From NCBI RefSeq assembly GCF_003014495.1, contig NZ_PYGC01000004.1:124001-188000 (forward strand): DNA of 64,000 nucleotides. The letters run 5' to 3'. The translations under genes were made by a program, and so were the position numbers. Origin of the DNA: Prolixibacter denitrificans (GTDB lineage: Bacteria > Bacteroidota > Bacteroidia > Bacteroidales > Prolixibacteraceae). How positions within the stretch are numbered: position 1 is the stretch's first letter; every line of letters starts with the position of its first letter. The notes beneath the pieces were generated by a model. The model ran no database searches. It saw only the letters and a list, made by a program, of their open reading frames with translations, and was not told the DNA's origin. Below are positions 49,201 through 57,620 of this stretch, in pieces.

Positions 49201-49583
49201 ATCACCAACGCAACGACATTCAGCAACAGGAAAACATACAGGTTCCCCAGTGTTTTCCCGATAACATAATCAGCGTTCGACATGGAACGCATGTAAATAA
49301 CCTCCGTGGTGTCGAGCTTTTTATCCCTTTTTAGGAAGTCGGATGCCAGGAAAATGGCGATAATGGCCTGCGCCATATTAATAATGTACAGGTTCATGAA
49401 CGGAACCTTGGCAGGAAGCGCAACCATATCGTCGAACGGAAATCCGACTTTAGTTTGATAAAAGAGATTGAAAAAGAAGACAAATACCAGCGCCAGGATG
49501 GCAAAAATCCGGAAAAACCAACTGCGGAACAGCGTTTTGGATTCGTATGTGGCTACGGTACGAATATGGTGAAGTGATGCCAT
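46242..49583 (-). CDS. ABC permease fused to non-catalytic M1-peptidase-like and golvesin-like domains
   Basis: The 1113-residue protein starts with an ABC-2 type membrane part of about seven TMs (residues ~20-285). From ~300 to ~860 it resembles M1 aminopeptidases: N-terminal beta saddle (LNPGLKVTNVEGAGFE), then LELVEVPVQFYSYS and a C-terminal helical region. However, no HExxH zinc motif and no GxMEN motif occur; the expected place reads EENLFRDFVNRALL. The last ~125 residues (from about 985; YYTVYAYVP, TYTIHHDDGE, GGWVELGAYYF, VYADAVKLV) fit the golvesin/Xly CBD-like fold. ABC permeases with an active M1 domain are known; this one appears to keep the fold as a periplasmic binding module. 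It follows its ATPase by 50 bp. Confidence 0.82.
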   Translation of the reverse strand: MASLHHIRTVATYESKTLFRSWFFRIFAILALVFVFFFNLFYQTKVGFPFDDMVALPAKVPFMNLYIINMAQAIIAIFLASDFLKRDKKLDTTEVIYMRSMSNADYVIGKTLGNLYVFLLLNVVALVMVAVFNLISPYSAFRLMPYFYYFFLVSVPTLLFILGLAFLLMSVIRNQALTFILLLGYIAATLFYLQGKFHFLFDYMAYRLPLTWSDFVGFGNLNSLLMQRGIYFFLGVGFICLTILLLKRLNQSKTVNGVVTVIGSGSLIFALVLGFFYVNRVSQFDNHRKEMIALNDQYAKAPVMQMTRCDLDVKHNGNSIAATADMQLKNTASEPVKEIILTLNPGLKVTNVEGAGFERDQQLLKIKPQNAVAPGDSLQVKVQYAGTIDESLCYLDYDRERLDKITLDDNATIDKRHAFVQSNYVLLTPETRWYPTPGITYSSKGLGWLHKGFTRFSLTVEPANDSLKVLSQGEKTIGADGKLTFRDKEPLQQISLVMGNYQTRSITVDSIQYSLTYLKKHNRFDEFFTEVKDSLAPVIRDLKNTFEAKLQLRYPYHRLELVEVPVQFYSYSHLWTVTREQVQPEMVFLPEGGYMVSGANFALLKRWAERRSRHTNESVTERESEENLFRDFVNRALLSTDEGRGFRMRFGGPGRNFDDNPNPYFLFPDYYTYVNEINSPKYPIMNRVLESYLVERTSDDRPGFMRNFMGMSSDERGNMELQDKSFAQVLQDQDDPDIVDNIIQTKGEFLFALMKAAAGEDKFDNVLNSFLEKNRFRETGINDLKTDLASSFNLQLDDYLSSWYNSKELPGYLVTDVEAVKVKDGDRTPTMVTFHLSNTGKEPGVVKFTFRLGGQGGRGRRFGGGGDEETVDRIVAIAPHQTKRVGILLNEEPRMMMTNTFASANIPAVLTQRFEKIELDEKRIPFNGEEVIDYEDGTAPNETIVDNEDPEFKLIQPESSSFLKKIFEAQLMDNEDQKYKGLNFWRPPVEWTLTTNTNFYGKTVRSAYYTKGGTGDREAIWNVPVKESGYYTVYAYVPKINMRWRGEDKGEYTYTIHHDDGEDHPAVDIKSTDGGWVELGAYYFSPDTAKIELTNKTDASIVYADAVKLVKEK

Positions 49584-49633
49584 GATCGTTGTTTCTTTAG
49601 CGTTAGGATTTTAAGATAATAACCGGCAGACCT

Positions 49634-50530
49634 TTATTCTTCGTGCCAGCGTTGATTTAGTTCATGCTCCATGAAATTCACGTAAGCATGTTCCAGGTTC
49701 GGTTCAATTTGTTCTCCGGCGTAACCGTTCACATCACGGGCAACCACCTGTACTTCCCAGCCAGACTCAGCCGGAATAGAAGATATAATGGGATACTTCT
49801 CCTGTATCTCCTGGTACTCGGTTTCGGTAGCTGAAATCTGCCACACATTTCCGCGGGCCATTTCAATCAGCTTGTCCGGAGCACCGTGATAGGCAAGAGA
49901 GCCTTGGTTCAGCAGAGCCATATCGGTACAGGTACTGGAGATATCGCCCACAATGTGCGTGGAAAGAATGATAATAACTTCCCGCTCGCTGATAGACGAG
50001 AGCAAATTCCGGAAACGGATGCGCTCCTCCGGGTCGAGTCCGGTGGTCGGCTCGTCCACAATGATGATTTTCGGTTCGCCAATCAGTGCCTGCGCAATAC
50101 CGAGACGGCGTTTCATACCGCCCGACAGCTTGTTGGCCATGCGGTTGCGGGCTTCGTATAGCCCAACCTCTTCCAGCATCTGTTCCACTGCACTCATCCG
50201 GGCTTTCCGTTGTTTGATACCCGCCAGACGGGCACTATAATCCAGGAATTCCCAAGTGGTTAGTTTGGCGAAGAAGCGGAAGTCCTGGGGTAGGTATCCC
50301 AACATATTCCGGATTTCGCGACGATGCTTCTGTAAATCGAGGCCATTTACCAGCACCTGCCCTTTCGAAGGTTTCATGAGGGTAACCAAAATGCGCATCA
50401 GGCTCGATTTACCGGCACCGTTAGGGCCTAGCAAACCAAACATACCATTTCCGATCTCCAGCGATACCTCTTTCAGAGCATGATTTCCATTCGGATAAAT
50501 CTTATTCAGATCTTTAATCTCAATGTTCAC
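49634..50530 (-). CDS. ABC transporter ATP-binding protein
   Basis: A 298-residue ATPase with Walker A GPNGAGKSS (35-43), Q-loop in GYLPQDFRF, signature LSGGMKRR, Walker B IIIVDE and switch histidine in STHIVGD; all are intact. The NGMFGLLGPNG segment closely resembles the GMIGLLGPNG of the ATPase domain in the RND fusion, so the two belong to the same subfamily, related to the ABC-2 exporter ATPases. A C-terminal ~80-residue extension follows. It is the first gene of the operon and most likely drives the permease/M1-like protein encoded next. Confidence 0.95.
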   Translation of the reverse strand: MNIEIKDLNKIYPNGNHALKEVSLEIGNGMFGLLGPNGAGKSSLMRILVTLMKPSKGQVLVNGLDLQKHRREIRNMLGYLPQDFRFFAKLTTWEFLDYSARLAGIKQRKARMSAVEQMLEEVGLYEARNRMANKLSGGMKRRLGIAQALIGEPKIIIVDEPTTGLDPEERIRFRNLLSSISEREVIIILSTHIVGDISSTCTDMALLNQGSLAYHGAPDKLIEMARGNVWQISATETEYQEIQEKYPIISSIPAESGWEVQVVARDVNGYAGEQIEPNLEHAYVNFMEHELNQRWHEE

Positions 50531-50604
50531 ACGTGTAGTTTTTGAAGTGTTAACAATCGATTTCGTATTAGCTAATTCTCGAAAAACGATTCCTGCGATG
50601 TGAA

Positions 50605-50620
50605 ATACATTCAGATGTAT
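50605..50620. promoter_or_regulatory. Inverted repeat, candidate operator of the efflux operon
   Basis: ATACAT-TCAG-ATGTAT is a perfect 6-bp palindrome with a 4-base spacer, 75 bp before the ABC ATPase start. Dimeric repressors of TetR or MarR type bind such sites; no regulator gene is adjacent, so the role is a guess. Confidence 0.3.
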
Positions 50621-50852
50621 AGCGCTGAATAAGCGGTTAGTCAGGAGCTTGCATTTTCACAGGAAAGGAACGTCTTAGAAAGATTAGTTACTTTGATACT
50701 ATTGGTAGTAAAAGGTTTAAAAACGTTACATAATAATTTTAACGGATTTTAAAGGTAATCATAATTCCATTTTTAACCACCTGAAATTCAACGAATCGAT
50801 AAAAAGAGAAAAGAAAAATCAGCTAAACAACATGATTACAGCTGGTAAGCCG

Positions 50853-50860
50853 TATTTTTG
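50853..50860 (+). promoter_or_regulatory. Possible Bacteroidota -7 element for the GT39 gene
   Basis: TATTTTTG matches the TAnnTTTG consensus of the Bacteroidota housekeeping sigma factor. No clear -33 TTG is found 19-21 bp upstream, so support is weak. Confidence 0.25.
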
Positions 50861-51004
50861 CCCCTGAATTAAGATTAGACAAAATGAAACGAACATTAAT
50901 TTTTATCATCCTATAATACACAAATGAGGATGGTTAAAATTGATGAGAGTTCCTGAATGTGTAGAAATTTTTTGAACATTCAGGAATCAAAAAATTTTAA
51001 ACAG

Positions 51005-52561
51005 ATGAGAACAGGTAAATATCTTCCTATATTTCTATTTTTTGCGGCCTTTTTCCTTTATACGGCTGGTATCCGCTACAATCCGATATACATTCTCGAT
51101 GAATCGAAAAATGTGGAATGTGCCCGGGAAATGTTTACCCGTAACGACTTAGTAGTTCCTACGTTTAATGATCGGCTTCGTACCGACAAGCCGCCGTTGC
51201 ATTATTACTTTATGATGGCCTCTTTCAAGGTTTTCGGAGTGAATGAATTCGCCGCCCGGTTCTTTTCGGCTATCATGGGAGCACTGACATTGCTTATCAC
51301 ATTTCTGTTTACCCGAAAATATACAGGAGAAAAAACAGCCCTGCTTACCTGGCTTATCCTTATCACATCGCTGAATTTCTCCATCGAATTCCACCTGGGC
51401 GTGCCCGACCCCTATCTTATATTCTTCATGACTCTAACACACTGGGCTTTTTTCGAATTCTACCAGAAACGAAAATGGCCCTGGCTCATTACAATGTATG
51501 CATCGCTGGGATTGGCCATCCTTGCCAAGGGACCGGTTGCTCTCGGTTTCGCCGGACTTAACGGCTTGCTGTTTTTAATCCTGAAACGCGATTTCCGCTG
51601 GAAAACCATCAAACAGTTCCGCCTGCTTATGGGAGTTGTCGTAACCGGAATAATAGCCATTCCGTGGTACGTAAAAGTCGGACTGGCAACCAATGGCGAA
51701 TGGACGCGTCAGTTCTTTTTCAAGCATAATCTCGACCGTTTTTCCAACGAAATGGAAGGACACGGTGGTTTCTTCTTACTGACTGCCATTTTCGTTTTGT
51801 TGGCCTTTCTACCGTACACTGTTTTTCTTTTTCAGTCCTTCCGGGAAGCATTTCGCCAACGCAAAAGCAACGACTTGATTTTGTTTGCAATGATTGTTTC
51901 GGTGGTCATCATCGTTTTTTTCTCGATATCTTCCACACAGCTGCCCAACTACCCTATGCCGGCTTATCCGTTTGTAGCCGTGCTCATTGGTTATTACCTC
52001 AGCAACTTTAAATTAAAAATGAAAGGCCCGCTCTGGATTAATTTGGGCGTTGGTTTACTCATCCCGATTGGCGCTTTCGTTGCCATGAAACTGGATAAAA
52101 GTCTTGTTCCGGTAGCCAATATGGCCTGGCTATTTTTGGTGATTCCTGCCGGAGCCGCCTGGGCAATATATGATTTCTACCGGAACCGCAGTCAACAGCG
52201 AATTTTCACGGCACTTTCCGCTGGTTGGATCATGGCCGGACTACTCTTTTTTCTGGTAGCTTTCCCGGCAGTAAACCGGCAAAATCCGGTACAAAAAGCA
52301 CTTACGGTAATGGATACCAGTCGTCCGGTCGCTTTCTACGGACGATTCAATCCGGCTTTTGCCTTTGCGCTGAAAAAACATATCCCTGAAATGAAGACGC
52401 CGGAAGAGGTTAGCGCTTTCTTCCAGGAACACCCGAACGGATATCTTATCTCTGTCACCAAAGTGCAGAAGGATTTGAAGTCTCTTCCGCTAAAAGAGAT
52501 TGTTCACCAGAAGGATCTATTCGAGAACAAAACTACGCAGGTTTATCAATGGGAAAATTAG
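51005..52561 (+). CDS. GT39/ArnT-like membrane glycosyltransferase
   Basis: The longest frame starts at 50957, but the ATG at 51005 (MRTGKYLPIFLFFAAFF) places the first TM at the N terminus as in the family and gives 518 residues. The first periplasmic loop contains the catalytic-type acidic residue in IYILDESKN and the family motif RTDKPPLHYYF; about eleven further TMs follow, then a soluble C-terminal part. ArnT/PMT-like enzymes transfer a sugar from a polyprenyl-phosphate donor to lipid A or protein on the periplasmic side. Donor and acceptor are not known here. It is divergent from the efflux operon. Confidence 0.87.
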   Translation: MRTGKYLPIFLFFAAFFLYTAGIRYNPIYILDESKNVECAREMFTRNDLVVPTFNDRLRTDKPPLHYYFMMASFKVFGVNEFAARFFSAIMGALTLLITFLFTRKYTGEKTALLTWLILITSLNFSIEFHLGVPDPYLIFFMTLTHWAFFEFYQKRKWPWLITMYASLGLAILAKGPVALGFAGLNGLLFLILKRDFRWKTIKQFRLLMGVVVTGIIAIPWYVKVGLATNGEWTRQFFFKHNLDRFSNEMEGHGGFFLLTAIFVLLAFLPYTVFLFQSFREAFRQRKSNDLILFAMIVSVVIIVFFSISSTQLPNYPMPAYPFVAVLIGYYLSNFKLKMKGPLWINLGVGLLIPIGAFVAMKLDKSLVPVANMAWLFLVIPAGAAWAIYDFYRNRSQQRIFTALSAGWIMAGLLFFLVAFPAVNRQNPVQKALTVMDTSRPVAFYGRFNPAFAFALKKHIPEMKTPEEVSAFFQEHPNGYLISVTKVQKDLKSLPLKEIVHQKDLFENKTTQVYQWEN

Positions 52562-52566
52562 CAAGC

Positions 52567-52836
52567 TCAAGCCTGTAGGTTCATACTCTCGCCTTTGATG
52601 ACAAGGTACCAGCGATCCGGTTTCATTTCGTGTTTTAGCAAGAAATACTGTCCTTTCAGTGTCTCTACTTTAAAATAATTAGCAGCGGGCCATTCGGCAT
52701 AACTGTCAGTCTGGTACCAGCGATCGAGTATTTCTTTGATGTCGAAACAGATATTGCCCCAGTAAAAACAGATGGGGTATTCGTCTGCTTTGTAGCCGGA
52801 ATAACACTCAACCCGAACCGGTATCAAATCGTTCAT
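52567..52836 (-). CDS. Small hypothetical protein linked to DUF72 gene
   Basis: An 89-residue cytoplasmic protein with a PVRVECYSGYKADEYP start, a central DIKEILDRWYQ and an aromatic LKHEMKPDRWYLVI end. The pattern of a short beta protein with ILDRW recalls small proteins of the DUF6504 kind, but I am not sure of the family. It starts 9 bp after the DUF72 gene stop and is surely cotranscribed with it. Confidence 0.6.
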   Translation of the reverse strand: MNDLIPVRVECYSGYKADEYPICFYWGNICFDIKEILDRWYQTDSYAEWPAANYFKVETLKGQYFLLKHEMKPDRWYLVIKGESMNLQA

Positions 52837-52845
52837 CGTGCCAAA

Positions 52846-53598
52846 CTAATTTTGGTCGTTCATCATTAAACCTCTTAGTTCCATTGCATTTTTTACAGCA
52901 TATCCTTCAAAATCGTTATTGAAGAATGCCCACACCTCTTTTCCTTGCTTAACCCAGTTCCTTATTTTCGCCGCATTTACCTGCAACTCTTCCATGCGAT
53001 AATCTGTAGCATACAGCTTTACATTACCATGAAGACGGAGATAAACAAAGTCGGCAGTAACCACCTCGGCCGACGGATAGCGTTTCCCTGAATCGGCCAT
53101 CACAAAAGCCATATTATTTTTCCTCAACAAATCGAAAAACTCGTCGCGCAACCAGGAATCATGCCTTACCTCGATGGCAAACTGATACTCACTAAACTGT
53201 TCAGTCAGATAATTCAGAAAATCGGTTAGCCTGGGCAAATCATAATGCAAACCTGGTGGAAGTTGAATCAACACCGGCCCCAAACGCGTTGCCATGATAT
53301 CAAATACATCGAAAAAATTCTGCACGGCCTCTTCAGCATATAACAAACGTCGCTGGTGCGTAATAAAACGACTCATCTTCGGACAAAAGCGGAAGTTTTC
53401 CGGCGTGCGATTCATCCAGCCGGAAGCCGTTATCTTTTTGGGCAAGTGGTAAAAGCTGGAGTTCAGTTCCACGCAATCGAACTGTGTCAGATAATGTTCA
53501 AGGTATTGGGCCGGTTTTACGTCCGGAGGATAAAACACACCATTCCAGTGCTTGTAGCTCCATCCCGAAGTGCCGATATGCAACTTACTGAAATCCAT
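52846..53598 (-). CDS. DUF72 (YecE-like) TIM-barrel protein
   Basis: The frame opens at 53667; ATGs at 53610 and 53598 are better, and from 53598 the protein begins MDFSKLHIGTSGWSYKHW, the hallmark DUF72 start. Further family segments are ELNSSFYHLP, FCPKMSRFITHQRRL, PVLIQLPPGLHYD and FAIEVRHDSW. The 251-residue length is normal. DUF72 proteins have a TIM-barrel fold; the activity is not established. The 89-residue gene follows directly. Confidence 0.92.
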   Translation of the reverse strand: MDFSKLHIGTSGWSYKHWNGVFYPPDVKPAQYLEHYLTQFDCVELNSSFYHLPKKITASGWMNRTPENFRFCPKMSRFITHQRRLLYAEEAVQNFFDVFDIMATRLGPVLIQLPPGLHYDLPRLTDFLNYLTEQFSEYQFAIEVRHDSWLRDEFFDLLRKNNMAFVMADSGKRYPSAEVVTADFVYLRLHGNVKLYATDYRMEELQVNAAKIRNWVKQGKEVWAFFNNDFEGYAVKNAMELRGLMMNDQN

Positions 53599-53734
53599 CT
53601 CACATATCATTTTTTTACCACTATCGGTAAAGTTATGAAATCGGAAGGGGAATCTGTAATTCACCACCGATGCATTTTGTAATCACGCTCAACAGACACT
53701 AACTTTATAATTGAACCAGCTAAAAATCATCGTC

Positions 53735-54760
53735 ATGAAAGCATGGGTTATTGAAAAAATCAGCGATTTGAACAAAGAACAGGAACCGCTCAAACAGGTT
53801 GAACTACCCAAACCGGTTCCAAAAGAAGGCGAACTGCTGATAAAGGTAAAAACCTGCGGCATCTGCCACACCGAGTTGGACGAGATTGAAGGCAGAACAC
53901 CGCCACCGAGATTTCCGGTCGTTCCAGGCCACCAGGTAGTCGGAATCGTAGAAGAAAACCGGGGAGGCAATTCCGTCATTAAGGTAGGAGACCGCGTAGG
54001 TGTTGCCTGGATTTTTTCGGCTTGCGGAGAATGTGAATACTGCCTTTCAGGAAGAGAAAACCTTTGCCCCGATTTTCGGGCAACAGGAAGAGATGTCAAC
54101 GGCGGATATGCTGAATACATGACCGTACCAGAAGGTTTTGCTTACAAAATCCCCGACTTGTTCAGCGATGCCGAGGCCGCTCCCTTGCTCTGTGCCGGAG
54201 CCATTGGTTACCGTTCGGCTGCACTCTGTAACCCAATAGACGGTCAGCGGTTCGGACTTACCGGCTTTGGAGCTTCCGCCCATTTGGTCATTAAACTGCT
54301 GCGGTTTCGCTTCCCAAAATCAGAAGTGTACGTCTTTGCGCGAAATCCCAACGAACGAAAATTTGCATTGGAATTAGGTGCTACCTGGGCCGGCAACACA
54401 ACCGATAAACCGCCCCACCAATTGGACAGTATCATTGACACTACGCCGGTATGGAAACCGGTGATAAAGGCATTGGAATGCCTGAAACCGGGCGGGCGAC
54501 TTGTCATCAACGCTATCCGGAAAGAAAATATCGATCAGGATGAACTGTACCGGATGGATTACGACCGGCACCTGTGGATGGAGAAGGAGATAAAAAGTGT
54601 GGCCAATGTCACCAGCCACGATGTGAAAGCGTTGATTTCCGCTGCAGCGGAGATGCCGTTCAAGCCGGATGTTACGATATATCCGTTTGAAAAGGCAAAT
54701 CAGGCATTGATCGACATCAAACAACGAAAAATCAGGGGAGCAAAGGTTTTGGAAATCTAA
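53735..54760 (+). CDS. Zinc-dependent alcohol dehydrogenase
   Basis: The frame extends to a TTG at 53711, but the ATG at 53735 (MKAWVIEKISDLN) is the natural start, giving 341 residues. Catalytic zinc ligands are seen in TCGICHTELD and PGHQVVG, the structural zinc in SACGECEYCLSGRENLC (four cysteines), and the Rossmann dinucleotide loop as GLTGFGASAHL. It belongs to the medium-chain dehydrogenase group of AdhA type, oxidising or reducing alcohols/aldehydes with NAD(P). It converges with the glycerate kinase gene (5 bp apart), with no clear terminator between. Confidence 0.92.
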   Translation: MKAWVIEKISDLNKEQEPLKQVELPKPVPKEGELLIKVKTCGICHTELDEIEGRTPPPRFPVVPGHQVVGIVEENRGGNSVIKVGDRVGVAWIFSACGECEYCLSGRENLCPDFRATGRDVNGGYAEYMTVPEGFAYKIPDLFSDAEAAPLLCAGAIGYRSAALCNPIDGQRFGLTGFGASAHLVIKLLRFRFPKSEVYVFARNPNERKFALELGATWAGNTTDKPPHQLDSIIDTTPVWKPVIKALECLKPGGRLVINAIRKENIDQDELYRMDYDRHLWMEKEIKSVANVTSHDVKALISAAAEMPFKPDVTIYPFEKANQALIDIKQRKIRGAKVLEI

Positions 54761-54765
54761 TACTG

Positions 54766-55887
54766 TCAGGACTTCAGCATCTTTCCAACAAGTTGTTCTG
54801 TTCGGGTAACCAAAAGCGCATAAGCATGTTGCATCGCATCTTCAAAGGAGGTCTCCTCGTTTTTAATCGCCTCAACAGCAACGACGGGCAGTTCGTTGAT
54901 TTCGTCAGATTTTAATTCGCAAATACCGCACACAACGCCGAAAGGTTTTTTGAATTGCAGAGCCCGTTCCATCGTGCCTTTGACCACTTTCCCTTCCAGT
55001 GTTTGCTGGTCAAATTTTCCTTCGCCCGAGATGAGCATATCAGCTTCTTGCAGCAACTTGTCGAAATGCAGAATTTCCATGATGGTTGTTATCCCTTTCC
55101 GTGGTTTCGCTTTCAGGAAAATCATGGCACCGGCTCCCAATCCACCAGCAGCTCCAGCTCCGGGAATGTTAGCCACATCAAACTTCCATTCTTGTTTTAT
55201 CAGTTCGCTAAAATGCCTCAGCCCCCTATCCAGCATTTCAATCTCTTCCGGATTAGCCCCTTTCTGCCGCGCAAAAACATGGGCAGCACCATTCGTTCCG
55301 TACAAAGGATTTTCTACATCGGTAACCAGGACAAACTCCGTGTTAGCCACATCCGGATTGGCCTTTCCACCAATAGAAACTATTTTCTCCAAAGAAGCAC
55401 CAACCGGTGATAGTTCGTTGCTATTCTTGTCAAAGAAACGATAGCCCAATGCCTGCGCGACGCCCAGACCGCAATCATTGGTTGCACTACCTCCGACAAA
55501 CAGATAAATCTTTCGGGCACCTCGGTGCAAAGCATCGACAATCATTTCGCCGGTACCCAGCGTCGTAGCAGAAGGCGCATGTTGCTCTTCTTCTCTCAAC
55601 AATAACAAACCGGAAGCAGAGGCCATTTCAATGTATGCTGTATCATCCTGCAGGCCGTACCATGCTCCGACTTTCCGAAATAAAGGTCCGGTTACGTCGA
55701 GATAAATCCGCTTGAAATGAAGTTTCGATTCGATGGTTTCCAGTGTGCCATCGCCACCATCGGCCAAAGGCAACATATCGACCTGTGCCGAAGGTATCAC
55801 CTTCAGAATTCCCTCCTTAACAGCATTACATGCCTCCAAAGCGGTCAGGGAACCTTTGAATTTATCGGTGGCGATCAGAATTTTCAT
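54766..55887 (-). CDS. Glycerate kinase (GarK/GlxK family)
   Basis: Start at 55887 gives MKILIATDKFKGSLTALEAC, the family opening; the frame continues to 55959 without support. The 373-residue enzyme has the glycine-rich LADGGDGTLE, the GGSATNDCGLGVAQALG block and PGAGAAGGLGAG, all typical. It phosphorylates D-glycerate with ATP, probably at the 2-position as in GarK. As last gene of the locus it would channel the glycerate released from glucosylglycerate into lower glycolysis. The gap from the phosphorylase gene is 50 bp. Confidence 0.95.
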   Translation of the reverse strand: MKILIATDKFKGSLTALEACNAVKEGILKVIPSAQVDMLPLADGGDGTLETIESKLHFKRIYLDVTGPLFRKVGAWYGLQDDTAYIEMASASGLLLLREEEQHAPSATTLGTGEMIVDALHRGARKIYLFVGGSATNDCGLGVAQALGYRFFDKNSNELSPVGASLEKIVSIGGKANPDVANTEFVLVTDVENPLYGTNGAAHVFARQKGANPEEIEMLDRGLRHFSELIKQEWKFDVANIPGAGAAGGLGAGAMIFLKAKPRKGITTIMEILHFDKLLQEADMLISGEGKFDQQTLEGKVVKGTMERALQFKKPFGVVCGICELKSDEINELPVVAVEAIKNEETSFEDAMQHAYALLVTRTEQLVGKMLKS

Positions 55888-55937
55888 CAGCTTACTTTTA
55901 TGAGATGAAGTAATAAAAAAGTTAGAATATCTGCTAT

Positions 55938-57617
55938 TTATCCTCTTTTCTTCAGCCAAACAAATTCGAGTCCCTGAAGAGACAACTCCTTATTAAAGGT
56001 ACGATTAGAGATGATATCCGTCCATTCAGCATTTCCGGCCAGCAGGATGTTTTGCGTTCGCTGCGTCAGGTTAAAATGGGCATATACCGAGTCTTCATCC
56101 GAATTTCCTTTTCTGCACAAAGAGAATACTCCATTAACCGAATTAATCACCTCAAATTCTCCATACGGATCGAAAGCCGTCTCATTTTTTCGAATATCAA
56201 TCAACCTTTTCAATCCGTTCAAAATGACCGACTGGCGGGTATCCGGATTATCGAGCAGCTCCTCCAGGTATTTGTAGTCGAACTTCTGCCGGTTTATTCG
56301 ACGGTTCTGTCCGCTCTCCTCCATTCCCTTCACATCGTTCTCTGAGCCCACCATCGAATGAAAATAGATGGCCGGCAATCCAGGCATCGTCAGCAATACA
56401 GCATGAGCCAGCAAACTACGTTTCACGCCCAACTCCTCATCCTGGTCCGGCCCATGTAACAGACTAAGAAAATTGCAGTTGATCTCATAGGGGACTTGCT
56501 CACCGTTCCCTTTTGATTTGTACGAAACTTTTCCTCCGTTAGCCTGCGCCGCGTCGATGAGCACATTGAGTTCATCCCGATTCAGAATGTCATCTACCGG
56601 CATCACGCCGATACCATCGTGACTGGAGAGAAAATTAAAATAACACACGTTTTTTTGCGGAACTACCAGATTCGAAACCCAATCACTAAAGCGCTCCGTC
56701 GTTTCATTCAGCAGGCTGAAAGCCAACAACGGAGGCAGCGTAAAATTATACACCATATGCGCTTCGTCGCCATCGCCGAAATAGGCAATATTATCCGGGT
56801 GCGGCACATTGGTTTCCGTCAGCAACATCACTGATGGATTCAAATGCTCAATAACGCTTCGCATCAGCTTAACCAGTTTATGCGCCTGCGGAAGATGCAT
56901 GCAGGTTGTATTTTTCTCCTTCCAGATAAATCCAACTGCATCGAGGCGAATAATCGAAGCTCCTTTCGACACGTAAAACAGCAACAGATTAAGCACCTCC
57001 AACAATAACTGTGGATTGGCAAAATTCAGGTCAACCTGGTCACGGCTGAACGTTGTCCAAACCTGGTAATCGCGATTCTTTCCTGAAAAAGTATGGACCA
57101 GCGGAGATGTTCGCGGACGGGTCACATTTTCGCAGCCGTCCAGGTTATCCACTTCGATATAAAAATCACGGTATTGCTCCTCGCCATTCAAAAACCCCAC
57201 AAACCAATCAGATTGACTCGAGTTATGATTGATAACTGCATCGAACAGCAACCGGAAATCGTCCGACATCTTTTCAACTTCCTGCCAGTTTCCCAGTTCA
57301 GGATTAACCGAATAGTAATCAGTTACCGAAAAGCCATCGTCAGATGTATATGGATAAAACGGAAGAATATGTACGATGGAAACCTGCCGGCTTAAATACT
57401 TATTCAAAAACCGGTTAAGCGTCACCAATTTATCCTCTCCTTCCTGATAAACCTGATCGCCATACGTTATTAAAACGACATCCTTCTGAGTAAGCATTTT
57501 ATTTTCCGCGTCAGCGAGAAACTGGTACTTATTCCAGAGTTTATCAATTCCATCCAAAAGCAAAGTAACCTCTTCGGGCTTGTAAATACCCGACAGGAGT
57601 TCCTTAATGTATTCCAT
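55938..57617 (-). CDS. GH13_18 phosphorylase, probably glucosylglycerate phosphorylase
   Basis: A 559-residue GH13 enzyme with nucleophile Asp226 in IIRLDAVGFIW, acid/base Glu268 in LLTETNVPH and the transition-state Asp334 in FLSSHDGIGV. Opening segments HILPFYPYTSDDGFSV and VINHNSSQS are typical of the sucrose-phosphorylase subfamily 18. Length and segments such as AVGFIWKEKNTTCMHL, DEAHMVYNF and MVGSENDVKGMEESGQNRR are much closer to E. coli YcjM-type glucosylglycerate phosphorylase than to sucrose phosphorylase (about 500 residues). It would convert 2-O-alpha-glucosylglycerate and phosphate to glucose 1-phosphate and glycerate in the cytoplasm. The adjacent glycerate kinase supports this. 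Confidence 0.85.
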   Translation of the reverse strand: MEYIKELLSGIYKPEEVTLLLDGIDKLWNKYQFLADAENKMLTQKDVVLITYGDQVYQEGEDKLVTLNRFLNKYLSRQVSIVHILPFYPYTSDDGFSVTDYYSVNPELGNWQEVEKMSDDFRLLFDAVINHNSSQSDWFVGFLNGEEQYRDFYIEVDNLDGCENVTRPRTSPLVHTFSGKNRDYQVWTTFSRDQVDLNFANPQLLLEVLNLLLFYVSKGASIIRLDAVGFIWKEKNTTCMHLPQAHKLVKLMRSVIEHLNPSVMLLTETNVPHPDNIAYFGDGDEAHMVYNFTLPPLLAFSLLNETTERFSDWVSNLVVPQKNVCYFNFLSSHDGIGVMPVDDILNRDELNVLIDAAQANGGKVSYKSKGNGEQVPYEINCNFLSLLHGPDQDEELGVKRSLLAHAVLLTMPGLPAIYFHSMVGSENDVKGMEESGQNRRINRQKFDYKYLEELLDNPDTRQSVILNGLKRLIDIRKNETAFDPYGEFEVINSVNGVFSLCRKGNSDEDSVYAHFNLTQRTQNILLAGNAEWTDIISNRTFNKELSLQGLEFVWLKKRG

Positions 57618-57620
57618 AAA

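Larger units (their letters stand above)
50531..51004. other. Divergent control region of the efflux operon and GT39 gene
   Basis: About 470 bp without a supported gene. It holds an inverted repeat at 50605-50620, a TAnnTTTG match at 50853-50860, and a 10-codon ORF at 50884-50916 (MKRTLIFIIL) that looks like a stray signal-peptide start. Otherwise it is AT-rich. Confidence 0.45.

Noticed and set aside
50884-50916. Ten-codon ORF MKRTLIFIIL before the GT39 gene
   Set aside because: It resembles a signal-peptide start but stops after ten codons; too short to support as a gene or leader peptide, with no structure after it.
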